Shown in pieces: positions 28,117-37,390 of a DNA stretch of 64,000 nt. Origin of the DNA: Romboutsia timonensis (GTDB taxonomy: Bacteria; Bacillota; Clostridia; Peptostreptococcales; Peptostreptococcaceae); contig NZ_LT629850.1 of the NCBI RefSeq assembly GCF_900106845.1, forward strand, positions 113,696 through 177,695. Reading direction: 5' to 3'. The notes under the pieces are model-generated. The model saw only the letters and a program-made list of their open reading frames with translations, did not search any database and had not been told where the DNA came from. The translations under genes and the position numbers were made by a program. How positions within the stretch are numbered: position 1 is the first letter of the stretch; each line of letters starts with the position of its first letter.

Positions 28117-28385
28117 TTTAATCACCTTCTTCTAATAGTGTTTGCATAAATATGAAAATATATTTATATAATTAATCATAAAATTTGTACAGGAATCAAT
28201 TAATAAGCAATATAATTTAAATGTGAAAAATATGCTGATTATATAGTATTAGAGAGACTATATATGAGTGAATCAGTTGATTTGATATTATGTAGTGAAT
28301 AAGTTATAAAACAAATTATAGATATAACTAAAAATACAAGTGTAAAAAATTTTCTATTGGTGAAGGTGAGTTATAAATTTTGAAT
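28117..28385. other. Gene-free gap between TSUP pair and DUF1576 operon
   Basis: AT-rich sequence with no supported open frame. The segment near 28357-28385 (TTGGTGAAGGTGAGTTATAAATTTTG) loosely resembles the end of the dispersed repeat, but not well enough to call. Confidence 0.4.
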
Positions 28386-28421
28386 AAAAAAGTTAACTCC
28401 GTATAGAAGTTAACCTTTTTA
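28386..28421 (-). terminator. Terminator of the DUF1576 operon
   Basis: GGTTAACTT/AGTTAAC stem around CTATACGG on the minus strand, followed by T6. Confidence 0.8.
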
Positions 28422-28456
28422 TTTTTATATAGTTATTATACTTGGACCAATATAAT

Positions 28457-28813
28457 TTACTTCTTACATTTTGTTAAGCATCGATACATAACTATATGTA
28501 AATCTTTATCAATTTTATTTACTGTAGCTTTATCGACCATGGAACCTACTAAGAATAATTCATCTTCATGGGAATCATCACCCATTAATTCCCAATAGAA
28601 TTCTTCAACTTCACATTGTCTTTGAATATTTAAAACATCATTAAGAGATGAAATTTCATCATCTGGATAAGCTGAATTATAATCTATTATAGTTATAGTT
28701 GATAATTCTGAATCTCTTTTTATACGAACATTTATATCATTTGATCCGCTTCTCATTAATAAAGATGTCACTTCATCAACTAATCTTGTTATCTTTTTTA
28801 CTTCGTTTTGCAA
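28457..28813 (-). CDS. Conserved-looking protein of unknown function paired with DUF1576
   Basis: 118-aa soluble acidic protein that I do not recognise. The start is TTG behind AGGAGG, and this site is formed by the last codons of the upstream gene (AAA AGG AGG TAG). It begins MQNEVKKITRLVDEVTSLLMRSG and ends with a CLTKCKK tail; no signal peptide or membrane segment. The 5-base gap to the DUF1576 membrane protein implies they work together. It could be a cytosolic regulator of that protein (inference). Confidence 0.75.
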   Translation of the reverse strand: MQNEVKKITRLVDEVTSLLMRSGSNDINVRIKRDSELSTITIIDYNSAYPDDEISSLNDVLNIQRQCEVEEFYWELMGDDSHEDELFLVGSMVDKATVNKIDKDLHIVMYRCLTKCKK

Positions 28814-28818
28814 TTAAG

Positions 28819-30096
28819 CTACCTCCTTTTTACAAATGCGTCGAGTATAGGTAATAAGAAACCTGCAACTAGTCCACCTGCAAATCCATTATTATATAAA
28901 TTTACCCCACCGTGTATTATACCAACATTTGTTGCTAAAAGGAAATGTAATATTCCAGCGATAAATCCTATTTTATAACCATATACCCCAGCTATAGGAG
29001 CTAAAGTTGTTGAAAATAATACAGTTATAATAACTCCTGTTGATGATATATCACGTCCTAAAAATAATGCTGTTACTATTACACCTAATACAACAGGCAA
29101 ACAGTTCTTTATATGCTTTCCGAAGGCGCTAAATCCGACAACTGTAAATATACCTGCTATTACAGGGCCATTTACTACACCACCTATTAAAAGTACAAAT
29201 GATAGTGAAAGTAAACCCATAAGACCCATATTAAAGAAAGTTACTCCATATCCCATTAAAAAAGTGTAATCTGTAACTACTCTTCCACTATAGTTGAAGA
29301 TATGTTTATATTCATTTAAAGTATTTTTATTTACTGAAATACCTATGCAAATCAAGTAAATAAACATTGCTACCAATGTTAATATTAAAAATAGATTATT
29401 TTCTAAATATAAAATATTTACAGATTCTATTTTAATATCAAGGCTTTTAAGAGCACTTGTTAGTATAGTACCTAATATACCTGCTGTGAATCCAAGGTTA
29501 TAAATATTATAACCATCATAAAACTTTACCATATGAGATGCTAGGGGTGTAATTATAAATCCTATAAATATACCAACACCAATACCTAATAAAATAGCTA
29601 TTTTACTTGGTAACATATTGGAAAAACTAATTTCACTAATTACAGGTGCAAGAGCTGTAGCAAACATAATTGATACTATTATATCTTTAAAATCTATTTT
29701 TTTATGATAACTATATAAATAACCTCCCATATATATTGGGATAATGTTAAATATATTTTTTCCAAAAAATGAAAATCCCATAACTGTCATAAAAGCAGCT
29801 AAGATAAGTCCATTGATTCTTAATTTATATTTTTTTAATAAATATAGATTATAAAAACTAATTAAGGCAACATTAACAAAAGTAGGACCGATTCCACCAA
29901 CAGATAGGAAATCTGTAATTAATATGGATGGTGAAATCAAAATATTTTTTAATCCAGATGATAATGTTAGGTTTGTTTCACCATCAAAATATGAAAATAG
30001 TATTCCTAAAATCATAAATGTTAGTGGAAATATAAATAATATTTTGAGTTTTTGTTCTTTATGCAATTCTTTTTCTTGGTACTTGTGTATATACAT
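28819..30096 (-). CDS. DUF1576 family multi-spanning membrane protein
   Basis: 425 aa with about 11-12 hydrophobic segments in two similar halves. The halves are marked by FMTVMGFSFFGKNIFNIIPIYMG and FTVVGFSAFGKHIKNCLPVVLG, which indicates an internal duplication. The family has no established function; a transporter is likely from its shape. ATG behind GAGGAGG. It is first gene of a two-gene operon with the 118-aa protein. Confidence 0.85.
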   Translation of the reverse strand: MYIHKYQEKELHKEQKLKILFIFPLTFMILGILFSYFDGETNLTLSSGLKNILISPSILITDFLSVGGIGPTFVNVALISFYNLYLLKKYKLRINGLILAAFMTVMGFSFFGKNIFNIIPIYMGGYLYSYHKKIDFKDIIVSIMFATALAPVISEISFSNMLPSKIAILLGIGVGIFIGFIITPLASHMVKFYDGYNIYNLGFTAGILGTILTSALKSLDIKIESVNILYLENNLFLILTLVAMFIYLICIGISVNKNTLNEYKHIFNYSGRVVTDYTFLMGYGVTFFNMGLMGLLSLSFVLLIGGVVNGPVIAGIFTVVGFSAFGKHIKNCLPVVLGVIVTALFLGRDISSTGVIITVLFSTTLAPIAGVYGYKIGFIAGILHFLLATNVGIIHGGVNLYNNGFAGGLVAGFLLPILDAFVKRR

Positions 30097-30303
30097 TCAT
30101 ATCCTCCTCTTTAATTTTAAAGCTATTTAAATTTATTTGGGTGAATGTAGTAGATTTACATAGATTATATCATTTATAATATATAAATGTAAAAGATTAT
30201 ATAAATAAAACACATTAAAGACACTAATTATATAATAAAATTAAAAAATAGATTATGATATAATATAATTATTGATATTTTTTAATCAAGAGAGGAGAAG
30301 GAC

Positions 30304-31059
30304 ATGAGTGAAATAAATTTTAAAATAGACCAAATAGTTGAGTGGCTAAGAGGAAAAGTTAAAGAAGCAAATTGTAATGGTCTTGTAGTTGGAGTATCAG
30401 GTGGGATAGATTCAGCAGTAGTTGCGTATTTAATAAAAAAAGCATTCCCAAAAAATTCTATGGGAGTTATTATGAGTATAAAAAGTAATCCAAAGGATAG
30501 AGAAGATGCACTTAAAGTTATAAATGGATGTAACATAGATTATATTGATTTAGATCTTACTTCTGAGCAAAGTATGATACTTGAACAAGTAACATCTAAA
30601 TTAAAGAATAAAAATTTATATAAAGAAGATAATTTAAAGATGACAGATGCAAATTTAAGAGCAAGAGTTAGAATGAGTACTGTTTATACAGTAGCTAATA
30701 ATTTAGGGTATTTAGTAGTAGGAACAGATAATGCAGCTGAAATACATACAGGATATTTTACTAAACATGGTGATGGTGGAGTTGATTTAATACCTTTGGC
30801 AAACCTTACAAAACGAGAGGTGTATGAATGGGCTAAAGAACTTGGAGTTCATGATGATGTAATAAATAAAGCACCATCTGCTGGACTTTGGGAAGGTCAA
30901 ACTGATGAAATAGAAATGGGAACAACTTATGATATGATAGACGCGGTACTTGAAGGAAGACTAGATGAGGTTCCACAAAAAGATCAAGATATAATAGCAA
31001 GATTGCATAGAATAAGTGAGCACAAAAGACATACAGCAGCGGCACCACCTAAGTTCTAA
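30304..31059 (+). CDS. nadE: NAD+ synthase, ammonia-dependent
   Basis: Converts nicotinate adenine dinucleotide to NAD+ with ATP and ammonia. N-type ATP pyrophosphatase motif VVGVSGGIDSAVVAYL near residue 30, then GTDNAAEIHTGYFTKHGDGGVDLIPLANLTK. At 251 aa it lacks the glutaminase domain, so it uses free ammonia. AGAGGAG precedes the ATG. Single gene. Confidence 0.95.
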   Translation: MSEINFKIDQIVEWLRGKVKEANCNGLVVGVSGGIDSAVVAYLIKKAFPKNSMGVIMSIKSNPKDREDALKVINGCNIDYIDLDLTSEQSMILEQVTSKLKNKNLYKEDNLKMTDANLRARVRMSTVYTVANNLGYLVVGTDNAAEIHTGYFTKHGDGGVDLIPLANLTKREVYEWAKELGVHDDVINKAPSAGLWEGQTDEIEMGTTYDMIDAVLEGRLDEVPQKDQDIIARLHRISEHKRHTAAAPPKF

Positions 31060-31197
31060 TTTACTAAAATAAATATTTATGCTAAAATTTACAATGGAAA
31101 GATAAAATATCTAAAGATTAATTAATAATATGGGTAAATATGTAAATAATAACCCTAAGATATATGAATTAATTATACGTATTAAGGAGTGGAATTT

Positions 31198-31920
31198 ATG
31201 GGACGTATAGGAAACATAATAAACAAAAAAGGTAAACAAGATGCTAAAAGAGCTAAAATATTCACTAAGCATGCTAGAGCTATAGCAGTTGCAGCTAAAG
31301 AAGGTGGAGGAAATCCGGATTACAATGCAGCATTAAAAACAGCTATAGAAAAAGCTAAAGCTGATAACATGCCAAATGATAATATAGACAGAGCAATAGC
31401 AAAAGGTGCTGGAGCTGGAGCTAACGAAAACTATGAAACAATAGTTTATGAAGGATACGGACCAGGTGGAGTTGCTGTTATAGTTGAAACTTTAACTGAT
31501 AATAAAAATAGAACTGCTGGTAATGTAAGATACTACTTCGATAAAAATGGTGGTAACTTAGGAACTAGTGGATGTGTATCATTCATGTTCGATAACAAAG
31601 GACAAATATTAATAGAAGCTAGCGACGATGTATCAGAAGATGAATTAATGGAAGCAGCGTTAGAAGCAGGAGCAGAAGATTTCATAACAGAAGAAGATGG
31701 ATATGAAGTAGTTACTGCACCAGAAGATTTTGCAGCAGTTAGAGATGAATTACAAGCTAAGGGATATGAATTCATATCTGCAGATGTTAAGTTAATACCT
31801 CAAACTACTACAGAATTAACTGACGAAACTCAATTAAAAATGATGAATAAGTTAGTTGACATGTTAGAAGACGATGACGATGTTCAAAATGTTTATCATA
31901 ACTGGGAAATAGCTGAATAA
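31198..31920 (+). CDS. YebC/PmpR family protein
   Basis: 240 aa. The N-terminus [27 protein letters not shown] is diagnostic, followed by [35 protein letters not shown] and an acidic second domain. The family is annotated as a transcriptional regulator and is now also linked to relief of ribosome stalling at prolines. The GTG at 31189 falls in the ribosome binding site AAGGAGTGG, so ATG 31198 is used. Strong codon bias suggests high expression. Confidence 0.94.
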   Translation: MGRIGNIINKKGKQDAKRAKIFTKHARAIAVAAKEGGGNPDYNAALKTAIEKAKADNMPNDNIDRAIAKGAGAGANENYETIVYEGYGPGGVAVIVETLTDNKNRTAGNVRYYFDKNGGNLGTSGCVSFMFDNKGQILIEASDDVSEDELMEAALEAGAEDFITEEDGYEVVTAPEDFAAVRDELQAKGYEFISADVKLIPQTTTELTDETQLKMMNKLVDMLEDDDDVQNVYHNWEIAE

Positions 31921-31931
31921 TAAATATTATT

Positions 31932-31970
31932 AAGATACATTTTTATATATAAAAATGTATCTTTTTTATG
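31932..31970 (+). terminator. Terminator after the YebC gene
   Basis: AAGATACATTTTTA/TAAAAATGTATCTT stem around a short loop, then T4-6. Confidence 0.85.
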
Positions 31971-32029
31971 TATAAAAATATAATATTTTTAATACTAGAG
32001 TTTAGTAAATTTTAAAAGGGAGAAAGATT

Positions 32030-33255
32030 ATGAATAAGGCATTAAAAAGCATAGTAATGATGTTTATTATATGTGTTTTAGGATACACTAAAATAGGCTG
32101 TAAAGCAGACAATATAAAAAATGAGAATCCACAAGCGATAAAAGATTATAGTAACCAAGTTCAGAGTGAAGACAAGAGTAATCAAAATAGTAATGAAAGT
32201 AAAGATGATAACGGTAATTTAACATCTCAAGTGGAAAAGTTATCATCAAATGCAGAAATTCACTTTATAGATACAGGAAACTCAGATGCTATATTAATAA
32301 TAAAAGATAATAAAGCAGCACTTATAGATGGTGGCGATAATGACGATGAAGCCTTAGTTTCATCATACATAAAAAACAAGGTATATCTGAGTTAGAATAT
32401 GTATTTGCAACACACCCACATGCAGATCATATAGGTGGATTAGATAGAGTTGCAAAAGAAATAAAAATAAATAACTTATATGTAAGTAATGGAGAAGCAG
32501 ACACTAAAAGTTATAGGGATTTTATAAATGAGGCTGCAAACAAAGGATTATACCCAAGTGTTCCATTATTAGGGAGTAAATTTGATTTAGCAGGCTCTAC
32601 ATTTGAAGTGTTATCAGTAGCTAATACTAATGATCCAAATAATAACTCTATAGTACTTTTATATACTAATGGAAATGATAAGATATTATTAATGGGAGAT
32701 GCAGAAAAAGAAATAGAACAAAAACTAAATATAAGAGATGTAGATTTATTAAAAGTTGGACATCATGGTTCCCATAGTAGCTCATCAAAGCCATTTATAG
32801 ATAAAATTAATCCTGAATATGCAGTTATATTAGTTGGTGAAGATAATAAATATGGTCATCCTCATAAAGAAACTATGGATATACTTAAAGAAAAAGGTAT
32901 AGAGGTACATAGAAGTGATGAGTGTGGAGATATAGTATTTACATCAACTGGAAATGGATTAGAAGTAGATTGTAAAAAAGGAAGTTATAACACAGGTGCT
33001 AACTCTAAATATAATAAAACTGAGAACACTGTAAAAATAGAAAGTAATACTTCATCTATTAAAAATGAAAATATAAACAGTTATAATAACAATTCAAATG
33101 AAAGTGAAAATATAGAAAATAACAAGTCTGATGTTGTATACTGGACTAAATCAGGAAAAAAATATCATAGTGATCCAAACTGTTCAGGAATGAAGTCACC
33201 TATATCAGGAACAATAAAAGAAAGTCAAAGAACACCATGTAGTAAATGTTATTAA
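32030..33255 (+). pseudogene. ComEC-like metallo-beta-lactamase-fold protein, frame-disrupted
   Basis: The first frame (32030-32395) encodes an N-terminal hydrophobic signal ending ...IGC, a polar linker, and the domain start AEIHFIDTGNSDAILI...LIDGG; it stops at 32393. The rest continues in the -1 frame from about 32377: ELEYVFATHPHADHIGGLDRV (the zinc-binding HxHxDH), VGHHGSHSSSSKPF and a Cys/His tail YHSDPNCSGM...TPCSKCY, ending at 33255. Joined, this would be about 408 aa, a normal size for secreted ComEC/Rec2-like MBL proteins. The break lies at ATAAAAAAC (32369-32377), where a -1 slip at A_AAA_AAC restores the frame exactly. True mutation, sequencing error and programmed slippage all remain possible. 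Confidence 0.8.
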
Positions 33256-33263
33256 TAATAAAT

Positions 33264-33303
33264 AAAAAGTATCTCTAAGAAATTTCTTAGAGATACTTTT
33301 TTA
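33264..33303 (+). terminator. Terminator after the MBL-fold gene
   Basis: AAGTATCTCTAAGAAA/TTTCTTAGAGATACTT perfect stem with little or no loop, then T4-6. Confidence 0.88.
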
Positions 33304-33351
33304 ATAGAAAAATTATTTTTATCAGTGGATTAAAATTAATAATATTTAAAA

Positions 33352-33386
33352 TTTGCTTGAAGATTTATTGTGTATTCAAGCAAGTT
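33352..33386 (-). terminator. Terminator of the DUF1540 gene
   Basis: TTGCTTGAA/TTCAAGCAA stem with a 13-base loop; on the minus strand it is followed by ATTTTAAAT. Confidence 0.65.
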
Positions 33387-33391
33387 ATGTA

Positions 33392-33712
33392 CTATTTACA
33401 TTTAAAGCTAGAACAATAAGTTTCTGATGCTGCGTTAGTTCTTGGAGCAGATGTAGTTACACCTATATTACTAAGAACACATACTGTTCCAGCATTATTA
33501 ACACAAGTTTTTACATTACATCCAATGAATGTATTATTGCTAGAATTATCAGCACTATTAGTAAAACTTCCATTTGATTCCTCTACAAAAGTATTACAAC
33601 AAGTATGAGTGCTTGTACGAGATTTCTTACCGTTTATAGAAATTTTACTAGCATAGCACATACCACCATCGTTATGACCGCAGTTATTTACGTTACAGTT
33701 TATACTAGACAT
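33392..33712 (-). CDS. Protein with two DUF1540 domains
   Basis: 106 aa with two similar cysteine-rich units: INCNVNNCGHNDGGMCYASKISI...TCCNTF and IGCNVKTCVNNAGTVCVLSNIGV...YCSSF. Each has the spacing CxxxxC...C...C typical of DUF1540, probably a metal-binding fold. A Ser/Asn-rich linker joins them. GGGAGG precedes the ATG. DUF1540 proteins are common in spore formers; function unknown. Monocistronic. Confidence 0.85.
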   Translation of the reverse strand: MSSINCNVNNCGHNDGGMCYASKISINGKKSRTSTHTCCNTFVEESNGSFTNSADNSSNNTFIGCNVKTCVNNAGTVCVLSNIGVTTSAPRTNAASETYCSSFKCK

Positions 33713-33807
33713 ATAAATTACCTCCCAATAAATATTTTAATCTATAAGGAGTATGGACATATTTAAATAAAAATATAGCAAATAAATAAAAAAATATATT
33801 TATATAA

Positions 33808-33842
33808 AAACAGAGGAAAGTATAATACTGTTCCTCTTTATA
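33808..33842 (-). terminator. Terminator of the 106-aa gene at 33849
   Basis: AGAGGAA/TTCCTCT stem around 12 bases; on the minus strand GTTTTTATA follows. Confidence 0.75.
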
Positions 33843-33848
33843 AAAAGT

Positions 33849-34169
33849 TTAATTTGAAGAAGAGAAAAGAGAATTAAACACATCTTCACTCATGAGTACT
33901 TTTGCTATTAATGTAGATGCTGATGGATAAGTTTTTACTAGTGGACATATTTCAAAAAGTTCACTTTCATAATCTGAAATTGATGTTCGTGCTCCTGATT
34001 TGATTTGATTTTCAAAATTAAGTGTTAAGTCCCTTATTTTAAGGAAATCATCTAAAGTAAGTTTATAAAATACAGATGCTTTATGCTGAGGTTGTTTTAA
34101 AAGAATTAAGTTTTGTTTAAACTCAATAAAATCTAATCTATCATAAATTACTCGAATATATGAACTCAA
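33849..34169 (-). CDS. Small protein of unknown function
   Basis: 106 aa, not recognised. Begins SSYIRVIYDRLDFIEFKQNLILLKQPQHKAS and ends with a serine-rich tail. No membrane segment or signal is present; it is predicted soluble and mostly helical. TTG start 6 bases after GGGGGTGA and a terminator directly downstream support a real gene. It sits between the DUF1540 gene and divergent bofC. A tentative guess would be a regulatory or sporulation-associated protein, with no direct support. Confidence 0.7.
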   Translation of the reverse strand: MSSYIRVIYDRLDFIEFKQNLILLKQPQHKASVFYKLTLDDFLKIRDLTLNFENQIKSGARTSISDYESELFEICPLVKTYPSASTLIAKVLMSEDVFNSLFSSSN

Positions 34170-34322
34170 ATTATCACCCCCACTAAATTATATTAAAAAT
34201 ATACCTAATAATATGTACAGATTATTAATAATGGAACGATAAAATAAAAATAGTAATATTTGGATAAAATGTATAAAAAAATAAGGTATGGCAACAATAT
34301 TTGATATAAGGAGGTTATATAT

Positions 34323-34925
34323 ATGTTCGAGAGAAAAGAGCCCTTCCAATGGAAGATACCTATATTAATACTAACAGGGATATTAGTACTAAGTGGAGGT
34401 ATTTATATAGGAGTAAAAACTAGAAAAGTAGAAGAGAAACCAGCATTTAATAATGAAACTATAAATGAAGAAAATGAAGAAACTAAAGATTCATTTGGAT
34501 TAAGTGAAAATTGTGAAATTTGGTTATATAAACGTAGTGAAGAAGGAAGTTTAATAGACTCAGAGCCTAATATGATAGGATTTGCTCCAAAAGAATTACT
34601 TGATAAAACTAAAGAAGAAATACGAACATATTTATCTGAGCAATATCCAGATAAAGAGATTGATAGTATAACACAACATCAAATAGTATTATCGGAAAAA
34701 GCTCCTTTAAAGGACACATCAAGAAGTAATAAATATTCTTTAGAAGTAGAAAATGGATTTATAGGACTTTATAAATATGATATAAATGGAAATAGAGAGT
34801 TAATAGAAAATACAGAGATTAAATTAGATTCCTTACCACAGTCAGTTCAAGAAGAAATTCAAAAAGGAGTAGTAGTTGATACTCAAGATGATGCATATTC
34901 AAGACTTGAGAGCTTTGGAAGTTAA
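34323..34925 (+). CDS. bofC: BofC-like intercompartmental signalling protein
   Basis: 200 aa. It has one N-terminal membrane anchor (about residues 12-30), a Glu-rich linker, and an external domain ending in the BofC C-terminal pattern (SLPQSVQEEIQKGVVVDTQDDAYSRLESFGS). In Bacillus, BofC is made in the forespore and restrains SpoIVB signalling to sigma-K. Its place just upstream of ruvCAB-queA-tgt matches the Bacillus gene order, which supports the call. AAGGAGG before the ATG; a terminator follows. The SpoIVB-type gene at 17.6 kb is a plausible partner. Confidence 0.8.
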   Translation: MFERKEPFQWKIPILILTGILVLSGGIYIGVKTRKVEEKPAFNNETINEENEETKDSFGLSENCEIWLYKRSEEGSLIDSEPNMIGFAPKELLDKTKEEIRTYLSEQYPDKEIDSITQHQIVLSEKAPLKDTSRSNKYSLEVENGFIGLYKYDINGNRELIENTEIKLDSLPQSVQEEIQKGVVVDTQDDAYSRLESFGS

Positions 34926-34926
34926 T

Positions 34927-34958
34927 AAAAACAACCTAATATATAAGGTTGTTTTTTT
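34927..34958 (+). terminator. Terminator after bofC
   Basis: AAAACAACCT/AGGTTGTTTT stem with a short loop, followed by T-rich sequence. Confidence 0.85.
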
Positions 34959-34984
34959 GTGTATACAAAAACTTATGATATAAT
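34957..34984 (+). promoter_or_regulatory. Candidate promoter of the ruvCAB operon
   Basis: TTGTGT, 16-base spacer, consensus TATAAT, about 90 bases before ruvC and directly after the bofC terminator. Confidence 0.45.
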
Positions 34985-35075
34985 GTATTAGAACATAAGT
35001 TTTGCATATTTTGTAAAGTATATATATCATTATGGATATAGATAAAATGAAATTTTTTAGGAGGAAGCGGACAGT

Positions 35076-35585
35076 TTGATAATACTAGGCATAGATCCAG
35101 GGATAGCAATAGTTGGATATGGAATAATAGAATATAAAAATAGTAAATTTAGAGTAATAGATTATGGCGCAGTAACTACTCCTGCAGGTATGGATATATT
35201 AAAAAGATTAGAACTTGTTTACAAGGGAATAGATATGCTTATAAAAAATTACAATATAGACGAAGTCGGTATAGAAGAACTATTCTTTAATAAAAATGTA
35301 AAAACAGCAATCACAGTAGCTCAAGCAAGAGGTGTTACTATGCTTGCTTGTGCTCATAATAATAAACCTGTTTATGAATATACACCACTACAAGTAAAAC
35401 AAGGTGTAGTTGGATATGGAAGAGCACAAAAAGCTCAAGTACAACAAATGGTTACATCATTTTTAAATCTAAAAAAAGTACCAAAACCAGATGATGTGGC
35501 AGATGCTTTGGCGGTTGCAATTTGTCACGCACATGCTAATAAGTTAGAAAAAACTCTAAAGAATATAGGGGGAAGTTATGTATAG
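35076..35585 (+). CDS. ruvC: Holliday junction resolvase RuvC
   Basis: Endonuclease that cuts Holliday junctions. 169 aa. The catalytic acidic residues are seen in ILGIDPG (D), GIEELFF (E) and KPDDVADALAVAICHA (DD). TTG start with AGGAGG about 11 bases upstream. First gene of ruvC-ruvA-ruvB; overlaps ruvA by 8 bases. Confidence 0.95.
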   Translation: MIILGIDPGIAIVGYGIIEYKNSKFRVIDYGAVTTPAGMDILKRLELVYKGIDMLIKNYNIDEVGIEELFFNKNVKTAITVAQARGVTMLACAHNNKPVYEYTPLQVKQGVVGYGRAQKAQVQQMVTSFLNLKKVPKPDDVADALAVAICHAHANKLEKTLKNIGGSYV

Positions 35586-36180
35586 TTATATAAAAGGAAC
35601 AGTAGAAGAAATTAACTTAGATTATATAGTAATAGATAATAACAATATAGGATATAAAATAAATGTATCTAGTAATACTATAAAAGATTTACATTTAGGA
35701 AATATGGCAAAAATTTATACTAAATTAATAGTAAGAGAAGATGATATGAGCCTTTGTGGATTTGCAACTAAAGAAGAGATGAAGATGTTTGAACTTTTAA
35801 CTTCAGTATCAAAAATAGGGCCTAAAGTAGGTTTATCCATATTATCATTTGCATCACCAGGGCAACTTGGGGCATATATATTAAGTGAAGATGTAGCTAA
35901 ACTTTCTAAAGCTCCAGGTGTAGGTAAAAAGACAGCAGAGAGAATAGTACTTGAATTAAAAGATAAAGTAGATAAAAATAATGTTGAGTTTGAACCGACA
36001 TTACTTTCAAGTGAACCAATAGCTGTATCTAAAGATGAAGCAGTAGATGCATTAGTGGCACTTGGATATTCATCAGCAGAAGCTAAGGAAGCCGTTGACA
36101 AGTGTAAAAAGGATGGGCTAAATACAGAAGATATAATAAAGAAATCTTTAACTTATATAATGAGTAAATCCTTAAGATAG
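35578..36180 (+). CDS. ruvA: Holliday junction DNA helicase subunit RuvA
   Basis: Junction-binding tetramer that loads RuvB. 200 aa with the OB-fold N-terminus (MYSYIKGTVEEI), two helix-hairpin-helix motifs (LTSVSKIGPKVGLSIL and SKAPGVGKKTAERIVLELKDK) and the C-terminal RuvB-binding domain (EAVDALVALGYSSAEAKEAV). GGGGGAAG within ruvC drives its ATG. Confidence 0.95.
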   Translation: MYSYIKGTVEEINLDYIVIDNNNIGYKINVSSNTIKDLHLGNMAKIYTKLIVREDDMSLCGFATKEEMKMFELLTSVSKIGPKVGLSILSFASPGQLGAYILSEDVAKLSKAPGVGKKTAERIVLELKDKVDKNNVEFEPTLLSSEPIAVSKDEAVDALVALGYSSAEAKEAVDKCKKDGLNTEDIIKKSLTYIMSKSLR

Positions 36181-36197
36181 AAAGGAGATGAGTGTTA

Positions 36198-37214
36198 ATG
36201 TTTGATTTTCAAGATGAAGATAGAATAATAACATCAACAATGAAAAATGAAGATATAGATGTTGAAAATAGTTTAAGACCAAAATCTTTAGACGATTATT
36301 TAGGTCAAGAAAAAGCAAAAGAGCAACTTAAGATATTTATAGAAGCTGCAAAAAGTAGAAATGAACAACTTGATCATGTTCTTTTATATGGACCACCAGG
36401 TCTTGGTAAAACAACTTTAGCAAGTATAATAGCTAATGAGATGGGTGTAAATTTAAGAATAACATCAGGGCCAGCTATAGAGCGTGCTGGAGACTTAGCA
36501 GCAATACTTACAAATTTAAATGAAAATGATGTGTTATTTATAGATGAAATACATCGTATAAATAGAAGTGTAGAAGAAGTTTTATATTCTGCTATGGAAG
36601 ATTTTTGTTTAGATATAATAATAGGAAAAGGGCCATCGGCAAGAAGTATAAGACTTGACTTACCTAAGTTTACATTAATAGGTGCAACAACTAGAGCTGG
36701 TATGCTTACAAATCCACTTAGAGATAGATTTGGAGTTATATGTAAACTAGATTATTATACAGTTGATGAATTAGCAAAAATAGTAGTAAGATCATCAGAA
36801 ATTTTAGGAGCAGAAATACAAATAGGTGGAGCAACTGAAATAGCAAGACGTTCAAGGGGTACACCAAGAATAGCAAATAGACTTTTAAAAAGAGTAAGAG
36901 ATTACGCTCAAGTTAGAGCAGATGGTAATATAACTGATGATGTTGCAAACAAAGCATTAGAGTTATTAGGTGTAGATAGTCTAGGACTTGACTATGTAGA
37001 TGAGAAGCTTCTAATGACTATAATCCAAAAGTTTAGAGGAGGTCCTGTTGGACTTGATACATTAGCGGCATCTATAGGAGAAGATAGAAATACTATAGAA
37101 GATGTTTATGAACCATACTTACTTCAGTTAGGATTTATAAATAGAGGTCCAAGAGGAAGAATAGCTATGCCACTAGCATATGAGCATCTTAAAATGCCTT
37201 ATCCTACTAAATAA
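36198..37214 (+). CDS. ruvB: Holliday junction branch-migration ATPase RuvB
   Basis: AAA+ motor of branch migration, 338 aa. Walker [10 protein letters not shown], Walker [10 protein letters not shown], sensor 1 GATTRAG and the arginine finger region in NPLRDRFG; C-terminal winged helix with [16 protein letters not shown]. Either the GTG at 36192 or the ATG at 36198 could start it after AAAGGAG; the ATG is chosen. A weak five-base-pair hairpin with T7 at 37323-37348 may end the ruv transcript. Confidence 0.96.
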   Translation: MFDFQDEDRIITSTMKNEDIDVENSLRPKSLDDYLGQEKAKEQLKIFIEAAKSRNEQLDHVLLYGPPGLGKTTLASIIANEMGVNLRITSGPAIERAGDLAAILTNLNENDVLFIDEIHRINRSVEEVLYSAMEDFCLDIIIGKGPSARSIRLDLPKFTLIGATTRAGMLTNPLRDRFGVICKLDYYTVDELAKIVVRSSEILGAEIQIGGATEIARRSRGTPRIANRLLKRVRDYAQVRADGNITDDVANKALELLGVDSLGLDYVDEKLLMTIIQKFRGGPVGLDTLAASIGEDRNTIEDVYEPYLLQLGFINRGPRGRIAMPLAYEHLKMPYPTK

Positions 37215-37390
37215 AGAATAGACATAGAAAATGATACGATAATTTTTAGGTTACCTTAATGTGTGTATAATAACATAAATAGATATAATTTCTAAAAATA
37301 CACATAACATATATTTAATAGGTGTATAGAAAAAATATACTTTTTTTGTTATTATGGTAACTGTATAAAATTTTGGAAAGGAAGTTTAAA

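Noticed and set aside
28126..28385. Sixth copy of the dispersed repeat near 28357
   Set aside because: Only a short stretch resembles the end of the consensus, within what AT-rich sequence gives by chance.
37215..37390. PreQ1 riboswitch before queA
   Set aside because: The characteristic short pseudoknot sequence is absent; only AT-rich inverted repeats are seen.
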